Part shown: positions 57,736 through 64,000 of the stretch, one piece after another
How positions within the stretch are numbered: position 1 is the stretch's first letter
How the letters are laid out: each line of letters starts with the position of its first letter
DNA from: Stomorhina lunata
Lineage: Eukaryota; Arthropoda; Insecta; Diptera; Rhiniidae
DNA length: 64,000 nt
Direction of reading: 5' to 3'
NCBI GenBank assembly: GCA_933228675.1
Contig: OW121741.1
Span: 18,589,510 to 18,653,509 of the forward strand
Program-made: the position numbers and the translations under genes
The notes under the pieces: model-generated
The model's database searches: none
Told to the model about the DNA's origin: nothing
The model's input: only the letters and a program-made list of their open reading frames with translations

Positions 57736-60700
57736 TATAAAAATGGAAATTTTTCAAAAATTTCTTATTTTTATAGGAAATTTTTCAAAAATTTCTTTTT
57801 TTTTTAGAAAAATTTAAAAAAAATTCTTATTTTTATATGAAATTTTTTTATTTTTATAGGAAAATTTTCAATATTTTCTCATTTTTATAGCAAATTTTTC
57901 AAAAATTTCATATTTTTAAAGAAAATTTTTCAAAAATTTCTTATTTTTATAGGAAATTTTTCAAAAATTTCTTTTTTTTTAGAAAAATTTTAAAAAATTT
58001 CTTATTTTTATAGAAAATTTTTTTATTTTTATAGGAAATTTTTCAAAATTTTCTCATTTTTATAGCAAATTTTTTAAAAATTTCTTATTTTTAAAGGAAA
58101 TTTTTCAAAAATTTCTTATTGTTATAGGAAATTTTTCAAAAATTTCTTAGTTTTAAAGGAAATTTTTCAAAAATTTCTTATTTTTATAGGAAATTTTTCA
58201 AATTTTTCAAATTTTTTTTTTTTCTTTTAGAAAAATTTTAAAAAATTTCTAATTTTTATTTTTTTATTTTTATATTTTTATTTTTTTATTTTTATAGGAA
58301 ATTTTTCAAAATTTTCTCATTTTTTAAAAATTTCTTATTTTTAAAGGAAATTTTTAAAAAATTTCTTATTGTTATAGGAAATTTTTCAAAAATTTCTTAT
58401 TTTTATAGGAATATTTTTAAAAATTTCTTATTTTTATAGGAAATTTTTCAAAAATTTTTAATTTTTATAGGAAATTTTTCAAACATTTCTTATTTTGATA
58501 GGAAATTTTCCAAAAATTTCCTATTTTTATAAGAAATTTTTCAAAAATTTCTTATTTTTATAGAATATTTTTCAAAAATTTCTTATTTTTATAGAAAATT
58601 TTTCAAAAATTTCTTATTTTTATAGGAAATTTTACAAAAATTTCTTATTTTTATAGGAAATTTTAAAAAATTTTTAATTTTTTTTTCTTTTATAGGAAAT
58701 TTTTCAAAAATTTCCTATTTTTATAGGAAATTTTTCAAAAATTTCCTATTTTTATAGGAATTTTTTCAAAAATTTCCTATTTTTATAGGAAATTTTTCAA
58801 AAATTTCCTATTTTTATAGGAAATTTTTCAAAAATTTCCTATTTTTATAGGAAATTTTTCAAAAATTTCCTATTTTTATAGGAAATTTTTCAAAAATTTC
58901 CTATTTTTATAGGAAATTTTTCAAAAATTTCCTATTTTTATAGGAAATTTTTCAAAAATTTCCTATTTTTATAGGAAATTTTTCAAAAATTTCCTATTTT
59001 TATAGGAAATTTTTCAAAAATTTCCTATTTTTATAGGAAATTTTTCAAAAATTTCCTATTTTTATAGGAAATTTTTCAAAAATTTCCTATTTTTATAGGA
59101 AATTTTTCAAAAATTTCCTATTTTTATAGGAAATTTTTCAAAAATTTCCTATTTTTATAGGAAATTTTTCAAAAATTTCCTATTTTTATAGGAAATTTTT
59201 CAAAAATTTCCTATTTTTATAGGAAATTTTTCAAAAATTTCCTATTTTTATAGGAAATTTTTCAAAAATTTCCTATTTTTATAGGAAATTTTTCAAAAAT
59301 TTCCTATTTTTATAGGAAATTTTTCAAAAATTTCCTATTTTTATAGGAAATTTTTCAAAAATTTCCTATTTTTATAGGAAATTTTTCAAAAATTTCCTAT
59401 TTTTATAGGAAATTTTTCAAAAATTTCCTATTTTTATAGGAAATTTTTCAAAAATTTCCTATTTTTATAGGAAATTTTTCAAAAATTTCCTATTTTTATA
59501 GGAAATTTTTCAAAAATTTCCTATTTTTATAGGAAATTTTTCAAAAATTTCCTATTTTTATAGGAAATTTTTCAAAAATTTCCTATTTTTATAGGAAATT
59601 TTTCAAAAATTTCCTATTTTTATAGGAAATTTTTCAAAAATTTCCTATTTTTATAGGAAATTTTTCAAAAATTTCCTATTTTTATAGGAAATTTTTCAAA
59701 AATTTCCTATTTTTATAGGAAATTTTTCAAAAATTTCCTATTTTTATAGGAAATTTTTCAAAAATTTCCTATTTTTATAGGAAATTTTTCAAAAATTTCC
59801 TATTTTTATAGGAAATTTTTCAAAAATTTCCTATTTTTATAGGAAATTTTTCAAAAATTTCCTATTTTTATAGGGAATTTTTCAAAAATTTCCTATTTTT
59901 ATAGGAAATTTTTCAAAAATTTCCTATTTTTATAGGAAATTTTTCAAAAATTTCCTATTTTTATAGGAAATTTTTCAAAAATTTCCTATTTTTATAGCAA
60001 ATTTTTCAAAAATTTCCTATTTTTATAGCAAATTTTTCAAAAATTTCCTATTTTTATAGGAAATTTTTCAAAAATTTCCTATTTTTATAGGAAATTTTTC
60101 AAAAATTTCCTATTTTTATAGGAAATTTTTCAAAAATTTCCTATTTTTATAGGAAATTTTTCAAAAATTTCCTATTTTTATAGGAAATTTTTCAAAAATT
60201 TCCTATTTTTATAGGAAATTTTTCAAAAATTTCCTATTTTTATAGGAAATTTTTCAAAAATTTCCTATTTTTATAGGAAATTTTTCAAAAATTTCCTATT
60301 TTTATAGGAAATTTTTCAAAAATTTCCTATTTTTATAGGAAATTTTTCAAAAATTTCCTATTTTTATAGGAAATTTTTCAAAAATTTCCTATTTTTATAG
60401 GAAATTTTTCAAAAATTTCCTATTTTTATAGGAAATTTTTCAAAAATTTCCTATTTTTATAGGAAATTTTTCAAAAATTTCCTATTTTTATAGGAAATTT
60501 TTCAAAAATTTCCTATTTTTATAGGAAATTTTTCAAAAATTTCCTATTTTTATAGGAAATTTTTCAAAAATTTCCTATTTTAATAGGAAATTTTTCAAAA
60601 ATTTCCTATTTTTATAGGAAATTTTTCAAAAATTTCCTATTTTTATAGGAAATTTTTCAAAATTTCCTATTTTTATAGGAAAATTTTCAAAAATTTCCTA

Positions 60701-61020
60701 TTTTTATAAGAAAATTTTAAAAAATTTCCTATTTTTATAGGAAATTTTTCAAAAATTTCCTATTTTTATAGGAAAATATTCAAAAATTTCTTATTTTTAT
60801 AGAACATTTTTCAAAGGTTTCGTATTTTTATAGAAAATTTTTCAAAAGTTTCTTATTTTTATGGAAAATTTTTCAAAAGTTTCTTATATTTATTGCAAAT
60901 TTTTACAAAATTTCTTATTTTTTTCCAAAATTTTGTGTTTTTATAAAATTTCTTATTTTGGAAAGTTAGAAAGTTTTTCAAAAATTTCTTATTTTTATAG
61001 GAAATTTTTCAAATAAGAAA
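57736..61020 (+). repeat. 31-bp CCTAT/ATAGG satellite, block 6 (forward polarity, largest)
   Basis: About 105 units. 57,736-58,690 is diverged (TTCTTATTTTT units and stray T-rich words near 58,250). From about 58,700 to 60,660 about 63 units are nearly identical, with rare differences: AGGGAATTT near 59,872, AGCAAATTT in two adjacent units near 59,996 and 60,027, and TTTAATAGG near 60,579. The right edge decays over about 350 bp. Confidence 0.97.
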
Positions 61021-61094
61021 TTACTTTTGTATTGATCCTTTAGTTTCAGATTTTACCATTTAAAATCCTTTTAAGAAAGTTGAAAAAGTTTAAA

Positions 61095-61455
61095 TAAGTC
61101 TAGTGTAATATGTTTGAAGCACTAGTCACTTTTCGAACCCTTAGTAAAGCAAAAGGTGGCACTTAAAGAATTGCATGACAAAACACTTCCTTAAGAACTC
61201 ATTTTAAATTCATTCTGACTATTTCAAATAAATATAGTGTAATATGTTAGAATCACTAGTCACTTTTCGAACACTTAGTAAAGCAAAAGGTGGCACTTAA
61301 AAAACTGTATGACAAAATACTTCCTTAAAAACTCATTTTGATTATAAAATTTTAGTTTTTTCACTAGTTTAAACAAGTTAAGTGTAATATGTTTGAAGCA
61401 CTGGTCACTTTTCTAACCATTAGTAATGCAAAAGGTGGCCCTAAAAGAATTGTTT
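61095..61455 (+). repeat. About 134-145-bp tandem repeat, three copies
   Basis: AGTGTAATATGTT starts at 61,102, 61,236 and 61,381. Each is followed by GAAGCACTAGTCACTTTTC or a close variant, TTAGTAA(A/T)GCAAAAGGTGGC and AATACTTCCTTAA. Copies are about 80-90% alike by eye. Confidence 0.92.
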
Positions 61456-62262
61456 GAAAAAATACTTCCTTTAAAACTCGTTTAAACTTAAAAAATCTTT
61501 AAGACAATATTTATGACAAAATATCATAAATTTATAAGCAATTTTCTCTGCCTCCGACTGAAAAGCAAAAAGTTCAAAAGGAAAACGAAAAAAATAAAAG
61601 CCGCTTAAACTGTTTTTAAATTTTTTTTCTTAAAAGCTGTCAAATGTATAACAGAAAATTGCTATAAAAATATTTATAATTTTTTTATAGCCATAAATAC
61701 ACTTGTTCACATCTCATAAACACAGGCACACTCTTACACACTAACAAGCTCACGCATTAAGTGTCTAAATATATGACTCCATGTATACACAGGTGTGGCC
61801 ATTAGTGTGCAAGTGAAGGTGTGTGTGTGCGTTCAAAACTTTAACTGTCATTTTAACTGTTTCAATATCAAAAAATGATACATGGCTTTTTACAATTTTT
61901 TTTATTGTATTCTTGTATTCAGTTAAATTTAATGACTTTTTGATTAAAATGACAAGTACTTTCGGTTTTTTTTTTGGCTTTCTTTCATTTTGCTCAAAAA
62001 ATTTTTTTAATGATTTTTTGAAAATTTCTTTATAGTCATATTTTGTTTTTTTTATTAAAGTATACAATTTCAATGCTTTAATTACCCTTTTATGATTCAG
62101 AAGAAATTTCTTTAGAAAGTTGTACAAATTTTGATATCTTTTTTTGGAAGACTTGTATATTTTCTTTTGTAAATTGTTGTTAAAAAAATATGGTTTTGTT
62201 TGTTCGTTTCGTTATTAAAAAATTCTTGATTTATTCTTCTTTTTTTCGCCCCTTTTGATTGT
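61456..62262. other. AT-rich sequence with a CA/TG-rich microsatellite patch
   Basis: About 800 bp. 61,700-61,840 is rich in CACAC/GTGTG words, including GGTGTGTGTGTGCG. The reverse 120-codon frame at 61,765-62,127 is the longest non-periodic frame of the window. It is Lys-rich (KKPKKK-like), ends in a His/Thr stretch made by the CA-rich patch, and has no domain I recognise. I treat it as chance. Confidence 0.45.
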
Positions 62263-64000
62263 ATTTAGAGCAAATTTTATTTTTTTCGAAAATAAAAGAA
62301 AATAACCCGCCCGAGGAAAAATATTGTTATCAAAAGACCAAAATTAGTAAACAATAACTTCGCTGTTGTTGAAAGAAAGTAAATGATGATTTGTAATAAA
62401 ATTAATTAAATTATAGGTTTTGTATAGATTTTTCTGAAGATCTTGACACATTTTTTACAAATTTTGTTCTTTTATGATGATTTTTAGTGTCTTAGTATTG
62501 AAAAAGTTTAAAATTTCAAAATTTTGAAAAGGCATATTTTTGCATATAAATGCTTATTACTATTTAGAGGCTTATTTAGTGATATAACATTCAAATTGTT
62601 ATGCCATTTAATAAAAAATTTCATAAAATTTTAAATTGAGCCACCTAAAGTTCTATAAAATTTCAATAAACATTATTATGGGGAATTTTTGAAGAAATTG
62701 ATCCAATTTTTTGGAAATGAGAACTTTTATGAGATTTTTTAAATGGCACGTATATACAAGCATGAAAATACCAAAATTTTTGCAAGGCATATTTTTGCAT
62801 ATAACTGCATATTTCCATTTAAAGGCATATTTTGTGATTAAATTTAACAAAATGATCTAAAAATTGTGTTTTTTATGAAATTTTGATTTAAAAAATGTCC
62901 ATTTGGATCAAATTTTTTTAAAATAAAAGAAAATAATTAAAGATTTTCATGAAAATTTATAAAATTATAGGTTTTGTGTGGATTTTTTGAAGAAATTGAC
63001 ACAATTGTTTTAAGTTTTTATGATTTTTGTTCTTTTGTGATGTTTTTAAGTGCTTTAGCATTGAAAAAGTTTTTAATTTCATATTTTTGCATATTTTTGC
63101 ATATAAATGCTTATTTCTACTTAACAGCTTATTTTGTGATATAAAGCTTAAAATTGTAAAGTCATTTAATAAAATATTTATTTAAAATTCAAATTGAGCC
63201 AATTTTGGTTCTATAAAATTTGAACAAAAGTTATTATGGGACATTTTTGAAGAAATTGGTCCAATTTTTTCAGAAATGAGAATTCTTTTGGGATACTTCA
63301 AGTGTTATCTATAGAAAAGCCTGAAAAACTGAACATTTTATAGAAGCATATTTTTGCATTTAAATGCATATTTATATTTAAATGCATATTTTGTGCTTAA
63401 ATTTAGCAAACTAATCATTGATTTTGTTCATCTATGGGATTTTGATTTAAAAATTGTCTATTTGGAGCACATTTTTTAAAATAAAAGAAAAAAAATTTTG
63501 ATTTAGATAAAAAAAATTTAAGTTGTAGGTTTTATAAAGTTTTTTGATAGAGTATACATAAGTTTTTTTACATTTTTTGTGAATTTTGTTCTTTTATGAA
63601 GTTTTTTAGTGCCTGAGTATTGAAAAAGTTTTTAATTACAAAACTTTGAAAAGGCATATTTTTGCATATAAATGCTTATTTCTATTAAAAGGCTTATTTT
63701 GTAATACAATGAATAAATGTGTAATACTATTTTAGCTGAAACTCGATATAATTCCAAATGGTGTCATAACTAGTTAATTTATTTAGTTAATATTTGAAAA
63801 AAAAAATGTAATTTAATGGAAATTTTAAAGAAATGGGATTCATTTCTTGAAATTGTGTACATTTGTGGGATTGTTTTTATCATGAGTATAGAAAACCTTG
63901 AAAATTCGAAAATTTCAGAAGTGTATATTTCTGCATATAATTGCATATTTCTATTTAAGGCTTATTTAATGATGAAATTTGCACAAAATTCTTAATTTTT
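62263..64000 (+). repeat. About 560-bp tandem repeat with GCATAT motifs, at least three copies
   Basis: GCATATTTTTGCATATAAAT followed by GCTTATT lies at 62,532, 63,089 and 63,654 (557 and 565 bp apart). A second set of related words lies at 62,786, 63,345 and 63,921. Other shared words are TAGGTTTTGT, GAAGAAATTG(G/A) and AAAATAAAAGAAAA. Each unit is internally half-duplicated, like the 785-bp repeat. Copies are well diverged, and the array is cut by the right edge of the window. The 65-codon frame at 62,653-62,850 is a by-product. Confidence 0.9.

Noticed and set aside
61765..62127. 120-codon Lys-rich reverse frame as a gene
   Set aside because: It runs through AT-rich sequence and a CA microsatellite, with no recognisable domain and no sign of splicing or conservation.
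1..64000. tRNA, rRNA or snRNA genes
   Set aside because: I looked for tRNA B-box words and conserved rRNA stretches on both strands by eye and found none I could support.

Overview
This window looks like gene-poor, very AT-rich nuclear DNA from a higher (brachyceran, probably calyptrate) fly. Three things point that way. A dispersed repeat at about 39,991-40,767 has the CCGACCATA / ATACCCTACACC ... GGTGTAGGGTAT ends and the 'TATGGGAGCTATG ... GGACCGATTTCAACGAAATTT' phrasing that I recall from house fly, blowfly and tsetse genomic DNA. A broken transposase fragment at 18,007-18,152 is of the insect mariner/Tc1 kind. The base composition, roughly four-fifths A+T by eye, and the sheer amount of satellite DNA fit a large fly intron or heterochromatin. 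I found no intact protein-coding gene, no tRNA, no rRNA and nothing bacterial. The open frames of 60-120 codons are what AT-rich or periodic DNA gives by chance, and the single long one (436 codons) is a by-product of a 12-bp satellite.

By my tally a little over half of the window is tandem repeat. From left to right: an 11-bp satellite in two opposite-facing arrays (1-2,332 and 3,455-4,947) around 1.1 kb of ordinary sequence; a 29-bp satellite and a degenerate 12-bp repeat (4,948-6,275); about 3.5 copies of a 785-bp repeat (6,960-9,983); two foldback elements (10,421-10,886 and 11,014-11,195); a long domain full of AAAGCTTTT dyads and decayed tandem repeats (about 11.4-18.0 kb, resuming at 20.6-21.8 and 26.5-30 kb); the transposase relic; a 30-bp satellite (18.2-19.1 kb); a 3.5-kb 29-bp satellite (21.8-25.3 kb); a 30-bp satellite (31.3-32.6 kb); a 12-bp satellite in three arrays of alternating orientation (32.6-33.8, 35.2-37.0, 38.3-39.7 kb); the dispersed fly element; a 31-bp satellite (41.7-42.95 kb); a second 31-bp satellite that dominates 44.4-61.0 kb in at least six blocks and both orientations; a DNA element with inverted termini (55,115-55,669); and 140-bp and 560-bp tandem repeats up to the right edge.

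There are no genes to join into a pathway. The organising theme is structural. Five different satellite families, and a sixth large one, all have unit lengths of 29-31 bp, and each unit carries a perfect or near-perfect dyad such as CTATAG, TTTCC...GGAAA or AAAATTTTGCAAAATTTT. The two shorter-unit families (11 and 12 bp) and the 31-bp family each occur as opposed arrays separated by about 1 kb of non-repeat DNA. Shared variant units show exchange within arrays and between arrays several kb apart. The least certain parts are exact array edges, the class of the foldback elements, and whether the window lies inside a giant intron or in intergenic heterochromatin.
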